Assembly: GCA_029948255.1 (NCBI GenBank)
Contig: JALIZF010001684.1
Location: forward strand, 437,001 to 501,000
Reading direction: 5' to 3'
Length of the DNA stretch: 64,000 nt
Origin: Telmatactis stephensoni
Taxonomy: Eukaryota > Cnidaria > Anthozoa > Actiniaria > Isophelliidae
The translations under genes and the position numbers were made by a program. The notes beneath the pieces are model-generated. The model was given only the letters and a program-made list of their open reading frames with translations. It made no database searches and had not been told where the DNA came from. Of this stretch, positions 12,201 to 24,800 are shown one piece after another (within the stretch, counting starts at the first letter, position 1; each line of letters opens with the position of its first letter).

Positions 12201-13845
12201 TCAGTTTTGTTCGACTTGCACAAAAATTATTGTTGCGCTTGCATTTGTTTTAAAGGAGAACTTATTTTAACATATTTACAAACGAGCTTACCTAGTTTCA
12301 GGCGTGTAGGCCAAAAAACTTGCGAAATTTTAGCTCATAAAATTGACCAGCTGACGGCCTTTACCCAATTTACCAAGCGACGCTTTGGAAACCCTTCGTG
12401 TTGACTCAAAATATTCAAATTTGCCGCGCTATGGGTTTTGTATGCCAACTGGGAATCACGCTTCAGTACATATGAATAAATGTAAATACAAAAGCAGTTA
12501 CAATAGGACTATTATTCTGAATAATCGGAAAAATTATATTTCACTGAGTCATTGCTAGTCTTACCTTTATTAATGCACTGGTTAAGTTTTAGCGCGCGAT
12601 ATGAACGTCTTTAGTGGGGTTTTGACTGATCCGCTCTTTTCTACATATAACTAGTAAAGGCTGGAAGGTGAGCCGCCCTCTTGAGCAACATTGTAATAAT
12701 CATGATGATAGGAGATCAAAAGCTCTGCTAAGAACGAAACATCACTAATTTCACGATTTCAAAGTACATTTCTGGGGTCTGGATGGGGGTACAAATGTCA
12801 CTGTCACTAGTTGTAAGCTAAGTGCGGAAATCATTATCCTAACGATTAACGACTAAGTCTTTCATACTATAACTTATACTTAAGTTCACTAAAAAATGCC
12901 CCGATGGAAGGGAGGAGAAGGAAAACGAATATATTTCCTTTAGCTTTTGGTTGAATTGTCAGTTAAACACGGGTACGGTAATACAAACGTCAGTTGCCAG
13001 TTACATTTAATTAAACCATTTGTCATGTTGTCAAGTAAAATTTAGGCCGTTTGTCAGTTGTCAGTATTTGCCCCACCAAGACCCTCATTTCTCATTACAC
13101 AAAAGAAATCAACAGAAAAAATTGCGCCCTCTTTTCCTCTTTCGCTGGCAAATTTCCATAACAAAGTAAAAACGTGTGGATGCGCGCAGATTACATGTAT
13201 ATCGCGACAACCGCGCGCAGTAATTATCATCAAGGATTACATATAGAGAAAAACTAAGTCAAGACTAAAAGTTATACAAACAGCTGACAAACGTGAAGGG
13301 CTACCAACTAGCTATAGTGTTAGAATATCTAAAAGGCAGATCCAAATAAGAAAAGAAATACATAATAGAAGTTAACTAGGGCGTAGCCAAGTGTATATGC
13401 AAAAAGAGGCAGGGCTATCCTATAAGGCCTTGCATGATATCACAGTTATATCCCAATAACAAAGGTTGACTGATGTCAACTAGTAGACGGAAAGTCTAAC
13501 TATATGGTTCCTGTTCGACTAGCCCGTATGCTTATCAAGACAGTTTAACAGTTGATGGCTTAACCAAGCTGTCAGCATCTGGCTTCGCAGATGAATAAAT
13601 TATCATTTCTTAGTTATCAATCATACTTCTCTGCACGCAACTCAATTATAATATTTTAAGTTATCGATTAGTTATCGATTTGGTTTCTCATCACATTATT
13701 ACCACATCCCAAGACTTCAAAGAACTTTAATACGGACCTTCGATAGTTATTACATTTTATTAGCATAGTTTTTTTACTGTAAATTTAGGCTGTTGATGAT
13801 TTAACAGTCACACGAACATGGCTGCTGCGTACCTAGTACGTACGT
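9240..13845. other. Intergenic region, no gene recognised
   Basis: This separates the 5' end of the Kazal gene from the 3' end of the minus-strand nuclease. It holds a pyrimidine-rich tract (9841-10040), a 15-G run (10821-10835), a SINE (11338-11455) and a TTAAGGTGGCCC-starting repeat end at about 11639. Short ORFs here lack splice logic or recognisable domains. Confidence 0.6.
11338..11455 (-). repeat. tRNA-derived SINE
   Basis: The minus strand reads GGCAGCATGGTCGAGTGGTC, a near-perfect tRNA box A context of the Ser/Leu type, followed by a degenerate box B (GAGGTTGAATTTG). The anticodon arm cannot be closed convincingly, so this is a tRNA-derived retroposon rather than a tRNA gene. Confidence 0.65.
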
Positions 13846-16800
13846 TTAACTGAAATTTTCAGTGTACTCATCCAAGAAAGTTCCTCGAGTGCCAGTCGGG
13901 CAGTTCTTCTCGTACATTTCCGGCAAATTGAAGTCAGAGTAGAGAGGGTTACTTTTGATGTTGTTATAACTGTCGCACAGCATGACTCCACGCTCCTCTC
14001 TTTGGGGCTTTCCTCTGCAACCTTCTGTTTTCTCTTTGCTCCAGTCCCCAACAGGGTTCTTGGCCACATAAACGATCATCTCCTTGATGGCTGGATCACA
14101 GATGAGTTTCCAGAAGTATTCTGGGGCGGTGACTCTCTTGTTCAGTTTGTATGGGTCTCCACTCGAACTTTTAGCTACACCACCTACGGTATGATAATAA
14201 ATAAGAATTGGTATGTGTATCAAAGCGTAATACGTTTGGGGGATTTGACAAAGTATTAAAACCCTAGTAGAAGAGCGCTCTGGCTAGCACAATAAAACGA
14301 TTTTGTTAAAGTCACACATCTACACAAGCGCCCTCTACCTCCCCTCCCCCTGAAATCTTTTACTCATCAAAAAGCATTCCATTGTTCTTGCCCATAAAAT
14401 AGCTGTCTTGAAACCCCTCTATGTCGTAATTAGTACATAAATATACTGTACGTATGTTTAGTAATGTCGCGCGCTGTGCGACCCAAAACCCAGCAAATGA
14501 TCGAAGAAGAAAAGTGAATAGGACGGGTAGGGTCCTCAACTTCCTTTATGAAAGCAACGAAAGAACACTTGCTTACCAGTTCCGGTGAAAACGTAGACAT
14601 TCCTATTGACTGCACCGACATAGCGTCTGATGTCCATCTCAAGAAGCTTCCAGTTTCCTGCATTAAATTTCTGCCATTGTGGAGCGACGTTGGTCAGAAT
14701 GAATGTCAAGGCAGCTTCTGCTTTTGAGTCGTAGTCAGCATTGGGGACTAAATGACCTCTAGCACAGTAGTGATGAGAAGAATATTCAAACTTTGGCCCA
14801 AAATCCCTTTCTTGTAGCCTGGTGAGGTAATCGCCGACTTCCGCTTGAGGTTGTGGAGCTTTAGACAGAGTAATGACCATTGAAAACTCAATAGCTATTG
14901 TCAGATCTATTTCTACAACTACTGTTTACCACTACAGCTATGATTACAACTTCAGCTACTATTATTTCCACTACTACCCCTGCTACTAACACCACTACAA
15001 CCACTAACTACCAATGCCACAACTACTACCACCGCTGCTATGTACTAACACCACTACTACCACCAAAACTATATCAATACCACATCCGCCACCACTATCA
15101 CTATACCACTACCACCACTAGTAATATAATACCACCAACAACAACAACACCATATATCACCACCAATGCCACCACCACTACCACCACTGCTACGTACTAA
15201 TGTAACACCACTACTATCACCAAAACTATATCAATACCACAACCGCCATCACTACTACTACCACTACCACCACTACTACCAACAACAACAACAACACCAA
15301 CACCATATGCCACCACCACTACCACCACTGCTACGTACTAACACCAATACCACCAAATTAAAACTATATCAATCCACCACCGCCAGCACTACCACTACCA
15401 ATACTACCACTACCACCACTACCACTACCACCACTACCAATACCATTACCACCAACACAACCACTTCTACTACCACCAATACCACCAACACCATATATCA
15501 CTACCAATACCACCACCATGCACTACAATGCACTACCACTACTACTGACACCTATACTACATATATATAACATAATGTAATATAATAGTCCAGTTTCTAA
15601 TTATTAAAGACCGCTGAATTTCCTGAAAAAAGGCGCATTTATGCAGCATTAGCAGCGAGAAAAATGCAGCAATTGTTCAGTAAAGAACAACACAGCAATA
15701 TCGAGTTTATTCCCATTAGTTTTCTTGAAAAGGAGGCTAAGGCTGCATAAAAATAAATGCACCTTTTGTCAGGAAGCTCAGCGGTCTCTAGTAATTGGAA
15801 ACTGGGCTATTGGTATAATAATCACTGTAGCATTATTATATTACTTCTGCTTTATTCTTGTCTAATCCCTGCCACTATCACCCCTTACCACTCTTACCAT
15901 AAGGCCCTCTGTCCCTTTTAAAGCTTGGACGTCCTGACGGGGCCTTGCCTCCTGGCTTGATAAGATGGCCAGTGTAAGATGGAATTCTCTTGGTCGTGTC
16001 ATAGCAAACAGCAAACTGTGCTTGGGCTGATTGACTCAGGCCATAACAAAGCCCCTTGAAGTTCGAGCCAAGAGTTTTACACACAGTGTTAGAATCCAGG
16101 ACCGCAGTACTAGGGTTGTTCGATTTGGTCCATTGATTGAAAAGGCAAGAGTTGATGTCATCATGGTATGCATTTTGGGGCCGAGAAGACCCTGTAAGAA
16201 GACAAATTAAAGCTCTAGTTAATTTGAGTAAACCTTTAACACAATAATCCAGAGTATAGTATATGCTATTCATAGACTCAACTGAGGAATTTTATTGCAT
16301 GGATTCAAAATTATGGAGTCTTATAATATAAAATTAAACCTATCAGCCCGGCCCCGTTTGACTCCAGACGCAATTTATTGAAACGGATCGAATAGAACAT
16401 TTTGCTTTCACACATGCTCTTGCGTCCGTTTTAGAATTTCCAGCCAATTGAAGTTTAATAGTGCTGAGACGGAAAGGTTTAAATCTCATATGCAGAAATT
16501 TTGAAAGAAATTATTGGAGTCGGTTTAGAGAACTGAAAGAGTCTAATTCCGGTAAGGCCTCCCCTCCTCGGGCACTTGTGTTATCAAGAAGAAAAAAATC
16601 AGCCAGGCAGATTTGACCAGTGCGTTGGTCCAGAAAATTAAACTGATGTTGAAATTCGAAAAAAAAGGGTTATAAGGAGCTTTTATGAAGTATTTTTGAA
16701 TTTGTAAATAAACAGAAAAAGAATTACAATAGCTGGAAAGAGCATGTTAAAATTAGCAAGACAGTGAAGTTTGATCGAAGGAATTAAATCCAAAACTCGC

Positions 16801-17177
16801 GAGAATATGAATTTTGAAAAGTGTGAATTTGTAAGAAAACCTTTGCTGGTAGGCATCTCTTGCCTACCAGCAAATGTTTTCATACAAAATTTCGATTTCG
16901 GAAAATTCATATCTTCGTGAGTTTGAAAGTTACTTCATTCAAACTTCACAGTTTTACTAATTTTGACGTGCTCTTTCCAGCTATGGTAATTATATTTTTG
17001 CACTGTGACTTTTGGAATTACATGATAAAAGCTCATTGTATGATGCTTAATTTCCACAACTATAATGAAAGGAAAAAGTAGACTGATTGTACAGGAAGGA
17101 ATTGTACCTGAATATTTATTTAGACCCAAGAAAATGACGAGACCAGTTAATAACAACAGCGAATTCTTGAGTGTCAT
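13846..17177 (-). CDS. Secreted DNA/RNA non-specific endonuclease, paralogue A (four exons)
   Basis: Exons: 17177-17108 (signal peptide), 16191-15898, 14858-14577, 14183-13846 (TAA). Lengths sum to 984 nt, 327 aa, with phase 1 at every junction. Residues 1-23 are a Leu-rich signal peptide. The third exon holds the nuclease core, CARGHLVPNADYD (His near residue 157) and TNVAPQWQKFNAGNW, matching the (D)RGH and metal-binding Asn motifs of the Serratia-type/ENDOD1-like NUC superfamily. Enzymes of this family cut single- and double-stranded DNA and RNA with a divalent metal; the signal peptide predicts secretion or an extracellular digestive or defence role. The upstream Cys-containing domain (exon 2) is shared with the plus-strand paralogue at 21865-24999. 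Intron 1 contains a foldback MITE and intron 2 an ACC/ACT satellite. Confidence 0.93.
14940..15565. repeat. (ACC/ACT)n satellite with higher-order units
   Basis: About 620 bp of imperfect ACC, ACT and AAC triplets. Landmarks such as GCTACGTACTAA and AAAACTATATCAAT recur at about 15034, 15186 and 15327, so roughly 140-150 bp higher-order units are repeated three times before decaying into pure triplets. It lies in an intron of nuclease paralogue A. Thr/His-rich ORFs across it are artefacts. Confidence 0.92.
15587..15808. mobile_element. MITE with roughly 45 bp terminal inverted repeats
   Basis: The left end AGTCCAGTTTCTAATTATTA and the right end TAGTAATTGGAAACTGGGCT are inverted copies. The matching continues inward through GACCGCTGA / TCAGCGGTC and GGCGCATTT / AAATGCACC. 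The element is about 220 bp and non-coding, beside the ACC satellite in the same intron. Confidence 0.85.
16677..17034. mobile_element. Foldback MITE, copy 1 (AGCTGGAAAGAGC family)
   Basis: A palindrome centred on the hairpin GCTGGTAGGCA / TGCCTACCAGC at about 16858, with arms to GAGCTTTTAT on the left and ATAAAAGCTC on the right. Internal sequence (ATAGCTGGAAAGAGCAT, AAAATTTCGATTT) matches the longer element at 44748-45449. It lies in intron 1 of nuclease paralogue A. Confidence 0.88.
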
Positions 17178-18339
17178 GATTGCTATTCAAATAAGGAAAC
17201 CAAGCTAAAAGGAAGAAAATTTCAGTGAGTTCTCAAAGGTATGTTTAAACTTCTTCTGTCATTTTGGTGGAGCTCAATGCAACCAATGTCCACTTTATTA
17301 GTGACTCCAAAACCTCTAGTTGTCCATTTTGTTATGTTTTCAACTATTGTGCTTAATTGAAAAAATAAAAATAAAACGAAAATAAAATAAGAATAAAAGC
17401 TCTAAAGGTCGTAACTTATAGAGTAAACAGTTAGTAAACAAAGTTACCTTTTTGCGATCCCAAGAGGTACATGTAAAGAAAACTGTACTGTCTATAATGT
17501 ACCTCAGCGAAACGGGTACCGGTTTTATGCTCGTAATATTAATTTGATTTTTTGATTGATGGGTTTCAATTTTTTTTCTTCCCCCCCCCCCCCCCCCTTT
17601 TTTTGGAATTAGTCGAAGATGGGGAGAGGGAGAGAGGGAAGAGAAATTGGATAGCTATAAGCAACCCCCATTTTCTTGAAGACTACTAGTGAGCTATATG
17701 TGCATGTTACGCTACAGATTTCCAGTAATTTTGTATCTATTAACCTCAATGTAATTTTTAGTAATTTTACTAGTTAAGCATTTTCAATGTTGTAACCTTG
17801 CTGTTTTGATCATAGGATTCATAGGATTTCACTGTATAACCCAAACATAAGACCAACGCATAGTTTCGCTTCGAAACTTTATTTTATAGAAATGCGATGT
17901 AGGATCGTCGATATTTGTCATATTTGCATAGTCTTTGTACAAACTAGTAGTGATGAGGCAAGTTCAGGATACAACTCAGTGTTAATTGGAAAGTACAGTC
18001 CTAAGTAAGGAAAGTGATCGAGTACGTAAGGAACTCCTTCTGACACCCATGCACTCATGGAAAGTCTTTCTGGTTGGCCTGGCTCTGCCTCTCAACTTGT
18101 AGCACCAACCCTCGCATAGCTTGTAATTAGCTACTGCACAAAATCTAATAAACGCACGAGTTGGAAGAGCAGGCGATTCCTTACAAAGTCCCTCTCGTAA
18201 CATATGTACTCTTTACGAATGCGTGCCTCATACTTGAACAAAAAATTAAAAATCAAAATAGGAATAGGAATAAAACAGAACAAAGAAGAAAAAAGCGCAA
18301 AGCCCGGCGATCGAGGGGAAAAGCAAATCAAACAAAGCA

Positions 18340-18500
18340 AATTCTGATCTGTTTTGCTTTGCATGCTCTGCTTTCCTTTGTTTGCTGAGCAGAGCTGTCA
18401 GATCGATATCAGAGCAGAGGTAGCTGTTGTCTCTGTTCTGATCTGACAGCTCTGCTCAGGAAACAAAGGAAATCAGAGCAAAGCAAAACAGATCAGAATT
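18340..18500. repeat. Inverted repeat (hairpin) with CTGATCTGTTTTGCTTTG arms
   Basis: Left arm begins AATTCTGATCTGTTTTGCTT and the right arm ends AAGCAAAACAGATCAGAATT. Arms are about 65 bp around a GATCTGACAGCTCTGC inner stem. It resembles a foldback MITE. Confidence 0.88.
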
Positions 18501-19624
18501 GAACAGCAACGTGATCAAAGCAATATTCTAATATCTGATAATATCAGTTATCAGATCGTTTCCATGAAAACTAGTTAACAAACTGGCATTGCCACGCATT
18601 CTACTTCCGTCGTTTTCAAAAGTGTTGGCTATTATTATGTAGACGGTAGTTTGGCTCTAATAAGGATACCCTTGAGAGATTTCTCCTTCTTGTAAAAAAC
18701 TATTGGAGGATCTGCATATGTGCAAGCAAGGTTAGGTGTTTTAGACTTAAATAATAGATGCCAATGTTTAATGAGAATTTAGTTTAAGATTCGGTGTAGC
18801 CGGATTGTAAGTGGTGACGAAGGGTATAAAACATTTTGGATGTTCTTTCTTTGCCGGCCAATGTTAGGTGTCTGGAGGGAAACTGAACACTAGATAGAAT
18901 ATTGGCAAGAGACCATTATACTAAGAGAGCGAAACTCAGTATTGATGTCTGTGCAATGTTCATGGCGACTAAAGTTAAGGTTGTTTTTAGTGATGTACTA
19001 ACAACGCCATTTCGCGCGCAAGGCTCTCAGACAACAATAAATATTGCTGCCAAAAGCAAACGCCCCTGTACGTCCGCGCGCACGTCAAAAATCAAATTCT
19101 ATTGCTCGAGAACCTTGCCCTTGCGATGGTGTTGCTACTTAAAACAAGACACTATATTGCGTTCTCTTGGGCTACGAGGAAGCCCGAGTAACAGTGCTTG
19201 CTTGCAAAGGTTACTTGTGTAATTTTGAACACTTACTCGGTCTACACAGATAGCCCGGCAATGAGCCTATCTGCAACATGACACACGTTATAACCTACTA
19301 ATAAATTGGCAGGAATTCGAATATGTGGACAGATTGTTATTAAGCTAGATTAGAAACAAAGAAACTTATTAAAATCTCACACGAAACACGTTTACCAGTC
19401 TAGTGAAAATATATCATACATATTCATACATATTGAAGAAATAAATAGAACAAAACTTGCCGTAGATTAATAATAATACAATTGAATATTTATATTAGAA
19501 CAGATTGCAAAAAATTAAAAACGCTCAAAAATACAGAAAAAGCTCAAATCTATGTATTAAGAAACTGAAAAAGAAAAAAGAGGGTGGAAAGGAAGGGGAA
19601 AAAGAGAAAAAAAAATGTTCCGAC

Positions 19625-19812
19625 CTAAACAGGGTTCGAACCTGTGACCCTTAAAACGGTCCCCCCGGAATCGGTGTGAAGAATAACAAGATAATTGAAA
19701 AAATATGGAAAAAAATTTGGGACGATTCTCCCGAGACATTCAAAGAAGCTGAGACATCGAATCGACTTACGTTACGGATGAAGATTTCGGCCCCATCCAC
19801 GCTATCCCGGTG
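19625..19812. repeat. Dispersed repeat with pol III-like boxes, copy 2
   Basis: This is the second copy of the repeat at 6795-7012, in the same orientation. It includes GGGTTCGAACCTGTGACCC, a strong T-arm/box B sequence readable on either strand, and a box A-like motif on the minus strand (TAGCGTGGATGG). Confidence 0.6.
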
Positions 19813-19847
19813 CTACATAAAACAGTTGTCTTAGCCCGAAGGCCAGG

Positions 19848-19925
19848 GAGGGAGACGATATCCGGACCCTAATCCATACCTTTAGATATTACCTTAGACC
19901 GCTGCGCTACCTAGACACTTAATAA
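19848..19925 (-). repeat. tRNA-like fragment (SINE head)
   Basis: The minus strand reads CTAGGTAGCGCAGCGGTCTAAGG, a perfect box A with D-arm context, followed about 40 bases later by a degenerate box B (TAGGGTCCGGATATC). The stems are imperfect, so it is probably a tRNA-derived SINE fragment. Confidence 0.55.
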
Positions 19926-20751
19926 TTATAATGTCTAATCGGGGTAGTCTATTCGGCGAAGTTTCATTGTCATGCTAATAGACTGTTCCAAAACCTTGGG
20001 GAAATAGGAGAACCAATCAGAGTCCAGTATAGGAGAACCAATCAGAGTCCAGTAATCGTGAGAATGATTTCATAAATAAACAGAGAAGAGTAAATAAAAG
20101 AATAAATTTCTGTGAACATTTCTCAATGCATAAGGCTTCTTTGCAACGTCAAGGAGTTACGCCAGTGGTTGTTTATGGTTCTAAGTTGTTGTTGTTTTTC
20201 TTCTGTTGCTGGATGATCATCAAAACTGATTTTCTATATCAAGAACAACCTTGAGGCAAGTTTGAAGGCTTTAAACGTCAGTAAAGGTAAGTACTTTAGA
20301 CAGTTTTAAAATTTGGATAATTCATGCAAGCTCGGTTAGTTTGTTGATTCTAAAGAAGCCCATACAAAATACAGCACGGTCCGTACCGTCATGGACCTCA
20401 GTCTGATGTTTTTCCGTAATAACCGCGCTTTCAGTTAATAAGAAGTAATTAACTCCAAATGTTTATTAGATAGGCTCATTACTAGGCTACCTGTCGTAGA
20501 CTGAGCAAATGTGCAAGTTATCCAGATGGCCTTTGCAAGCAAGCTTTCTTACTCGGGCTTCCTCGTAGACCGAATGAACCGCTATTGTAGCGACGTATAT
20601 TTTAAGTGACAACGCCATCGCGCGCGCAATAGCTAGCAACACTAGCTGGTTGAGAATTTTCTTGCTGATATTTATGTCTCGCTTCGCTTTGTGGGTTGCA
20701 ACCACACATTGACTATAAATACACAAAACTTAATTATGTAATTCATGCAAC

Positions 20752-20818
20752 TTCTCGATGGTCAAGTGGACATAGCGCGAATGGTCCGTAGTTCAAATCT
20801 CGGTGGTAGTCAACAATT
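20752..20818 (+). repeat. tRNA-like fragment
   Basis: TGGTCAAGTGG (box A-like) is followed after about 34 bases by AGTTCAAATCTCGG (box B-like). The spacing is about ten bases short of a normal tRNA and the acceptor stem does not pair, so I call it a tRNA-derived remnant. Confidence 0.4.
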
Positions 20819-21864
20819 TTTTTCGCTTACTTTTTTTCCTTTTTGCATCATTATTATTTTTCTTTTATAGTTAATGACTCTTTTTTCGCTAAAGAAATTA
20901 CAGTAACTCATTATATTTGATCATTCAAAATGACTATTAAATTTCTCTAAAAAATTTGCATAGATCGCAACCACCACAAGAAGCCCAACTGAGAAGCTGC
21001 TATAAATCACTATCACTAGACATTAATCCAACCCATGAGTTATATACGCCATTGGCGGTTTGCATTTGATTATGTTTATAACTGATTATATAGTGATTAG
21101 TCAATCACCAATTAATATACTTTATTTTTTCATATTACACAAGGCGCAATTTACTGAGCAGATTATAATTTTGTTTTTGTTCTTGCGTTCGTTACAGAAT
21201 TTCCAGCCAAATGAATTTTAATAAGGCTTCACAGTTTTTGCGCATATTCATCAACCTCAACTGATTTCTGGTCCCATCCAAATGTACCTGTACAAACTGA
21301 CAAAAAATGGTAGTAGGACGCAAAATGTAATGACCCAAAAATGCAAAAAAATGTGTTAACGCAAAATGTAATAACTTTTGGAAGAAAAAGGTAACAACTT
21401 TTGAACAAAAAATTAATAAATTTTGACAACAAATGCAATTAACTTCCCTAACGATAAAAGCAAGCAATTGCAACGGTCAAAAAACTGTTTTAAGCTGAAA
21501 ATCCTTCCTTGAAAACGCTTTCTTTTGCCCTAGAAGACCAAGAAGAAACAGCTAGAGGGGAAAACAAACAAACAAACAAACAAACAAACAAACAAACAAA
21601 CAAACAACAACAACAACAAAACGGTAGATCTTTTGCATCCATTCATTATTATTTTCTGCGCGCGTTTTTAAAGAGAAAGACGTAGAGTACTGAAACGAGC
21701 CATGAGCATAAATATTTATGCTCTCTTGGACGAGCTCATTATCATGTCACGCAAGAGAAAAGAGTAACAACGTCACGCAATACAATATTTCATGTCATTT
21801 CCTAGTTCGGTTGGACTGTCTGACCGGCTGTTGAATTGTATCTGGCAGAGCTACCGGTTTCAAG

Positions 21865-24800
21865 ATGATAAAATTGCCTTTTATCAGGCTCTTTATCGCT
21901 GGAATTTTCCTGGCACTTGCTTCAGGTGTGTATCCTGATATATTTACTCTTGACAGACTGTTGATTCAGTTAATCGCAGTACACGAGAAATCACTAAAAT
22001 TAATTTATATACCGTAGAATAACTGTAATTCTTACTGCTGCAGCATCGAAGAAGGCTTTTTAAAGACTAGAAATGTTAAAGAAAATACTGAGTTCTCTGT
22101 ACGTGTCAAGAAAATAATATTAGTGAAAACAGCACTTGGCTCGTCATCCAACTAAAGGATTTAGATAGATCATTTAATATCACCAAAGGCGGAAGCTTTT
22201 GATGTTATGATTAAACAGTTATATGTATGAGAGACTGGATAACTTTGTAATGTTTAGATATCATTATTAATTGCATTTATGTTCTGGCTTCACATATAAT
22301 CCAAATATTTTTTCACTTTAATTTTTTTCGGTTTCGATACTGAAACACATTGCAAAACAGAAATATAACTAGTTGTTTATCAATGTTTCGAAAGTCGTGT
22401 TTCCTACCATGGGACTTTCAGTTTCACATGTTGTTAGGACAGATGTGTTTTTGAAGCAGAAAGCATGGCAGGCAGTGAACCGTAGCAATGGGAACCCTGT
22501 GGTAGCTGTGGAAATTGATGCTCCGTTCCTCTTTTTGTCCTGCATCTATTATTAGTCTGCTATTCAATGTTTTAACCCCTCCTACCTTCCGCCGTCATTT
22601 GTACCACCTCCCCCCCACACACATACATCATCCCCACCCCATTTTCTGTCAGGCATCAAATAACATTTACCACAGCCCTACCCCCACGGTCATTATTGAT
22701 ATGAGTTTTCTTCAAAAGGAAATTGCGATGACCCAGAGCACTTATACAGCAACAGCAAAGTAAATCCAAGAGACGCGTATTCTGACGATATCAACAAATG
22801 TCTTTTCGCCTCATGGACCAAGTCATCAGCAAGCGAATCTGCTGTGTTAGCCACCGGAGTCAAGTGTTCCGACACTTCACGATACTCCCAACTCTGTTAT
22901 GGCCTTCATCCGAATTCTCAAGCTCTCTTCGCCGTTTGTTACGATAGGAAGACATTAATACCAGCCTTTACGGGACATGTGGTGAAGCCGTCAGAGGGAA
23001 AGGGACGTCCCGCAGACTTTAGAAGTGATCACGGGGAATATGGTACGAGTAGTGGGCGCACTAATGTAGCTAAGAAAACAGAAAAGCACATGCAGGCGCC
23101 AGATAACTAATATAAATGCTTTGTTTTCTACTGCAATTTAGCACTGATTATTATAATAATAACTTTTTTGTGCGTTAAGCATATAGTGTGTCCAGTCGAA
23201 GACTGAAACAATATTTACATAGCAACGTTTCTGTGCCAAGCTGCACAGACGCGCGATCACTTTTTTCTTACAACGCTTCTTGTATCGTTGCGCGCAATAA
23301 GATGTTTTGGTGTGTGACGCAATGAAAGTTTTCCTGTTGCGCGCAAATGCAATAAGAGAGGAGCCATTCTTTATGATTACAAAGTTTAAGTTAATTCTAA
23401 TGACAAGATCAAGTCTAAAACACGAAACTGCAGCCATCGTCTTTCTTTGCCATTAGTTCATCAGTGTAACCTGTCATGTGTCACCCTCATTAAATAAAGT
23501 TCTTCTTATGATGATGATGATGATGATGATGATTATCCACACGATGACAGGTTAATATGTTGTGTACAACGTAGAGTAACCATGTTAATGATGTTATAAT
23601 CTCTGTGTCCTAGCTCCCAACCCCCAAGCAGCAGTTTCAGATTACAACGCCACGAAACAAGGGCAAGAATTCCCCAAGTTTAATGAGAGTCAGAACTACT
23701 ACTGCGCAAAGGGACACCTGACACCGAACTCTGACTTTGGCGACGACAAAGAGCGAGAGGAGACTTTTATTCTCACTAACGCAGCACCACAGTGGCAGAG
23801 ATTTAATGAAGGGAATTGGTTAGTGATAGAAGCTGCGATCAGAGAATATGTGAATGCCAGGAATACCGTTGTATATGTGTTCACGGGAACTGGTACGTAC
23901 TTGGGTTATATGACGTGGCTCATGCATAAAGTTATTGCATTAATCATTAAGCTGCATGGTCATTAATTATTTCATGCAGTTTAGTCTGTGCAATGCTATT
24001 AGGTAGGTGTTATATACATAGTAGGTCCATCCTGTCATCGTGTCGCAGGTAGGATGATTCGCCTGCTAGGACGTACGATCCTAGTGCTAGGATGATCCTA
24101 GTGCCTATGAAAACACTCCCTTAGTGCTATCACGTGCAATTTTCACAGTCCATATTTCGCCTTCCCCCTAGCTGTTTAGCTCGGTGTAGCTTTTAAAAAA
24201 TACCCGTACAAAGGCGCGTTAGTCCCGAAGAGAGTGTAGAGAGTGTACTTTAACCCCCCCCCCCCCCCCCCCGGGAGATCACCTGTCTGGTTAAGGCCGG
24301 CGCAAAAACGTTAAGCCCAGTTCTCACGAGTGACGGAAGCAGACATACGCAGACGGACTCAATATGCACTGTCCATTGTCTTTTTCTTTATTTTAACACG
24401 TACGTAGGTGAGAAATGCAACACTGAGTCTGTGTATGTTGCTTCCGCTTCTTCTTCCCTCGTGAAAACCAGGCTTCGTTCGTTCGTTCGTTCGTTCGTTC
24501 GTTCGGTCGTTCGGTCGTTCGGTCGTTCGGTCGTTCGGTCGTTCGGTCGTTCGTTCGTTCGTTCGTTCGTTCGTTCGTTCGTTCGTTCGTTTGATATGCT
24601 ATATTCGGCGTACGACTTACAAACATGTAACAACCTTTTCACTAGTATTTTATCATCTCATTTCCAGGTGGGATAGCAAGAGACGAGCACGGTCATCCAT
24701 ACAAACTCAACGATCGAGTCCAAGCACCAAAGTACTACTGGAAAGCCATTTGTGACCCCTCTATCAAGCAGTTAGTTGTATATGTAGGAGTGAATAGTGT

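Larger units (their letters stand above)
19130..20710. repeat. Inverted pair of an interspersed repeat
   Basis: TACGAGGAAGCCCGAGTAA and GCTTGCTTGCAAAGG at 19170-19210 reappear inverted as CCTTTGCAAGCAAGC and TTACTCGGGCTTCCTCGTA at about 20529-20570. The homology extends to AATGAGCCTATCT on the inner side and to the GCGATGG.GTTG sequence on the outer side. The arms are about 200 bp and diverged. Between them lie a pol III-like repeat and a tRNA-like fragment, so this may be a composite of nested insertions. Confidence 0.7.
17178..21864. other. Repeat-filled interval between two divergent nuclease genes
   Basis: This separates the start codons of the two nuclease genes. I see a C17 tract (17581-17597), a hairpin (18340-18500), an inverted repeat pair (about 19130-19290 and 20467-20600), a pol III-like repeat (19625-19812), two tRNA-like fragments and an (AAAC)n tract (21563-21620). 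No additional gene is supported. Confidence 0.6.

Noticed and set aside
14898..15570. Thr/His-rich ORFs on the plus strand
   Set aside because: They are translations of the ACC/ACT satellite inside a nuclease intron.
20752..20818. Functional tRNA gene
   Set aside because: Box spacing is short and the acceptor stem does not pair.
24388..24676. Arg/Thr/Asn/Glu or Ser/Phe/Val repeat proteins
   Set aside because: They are three-frame readings of a GTTC microsatellite.
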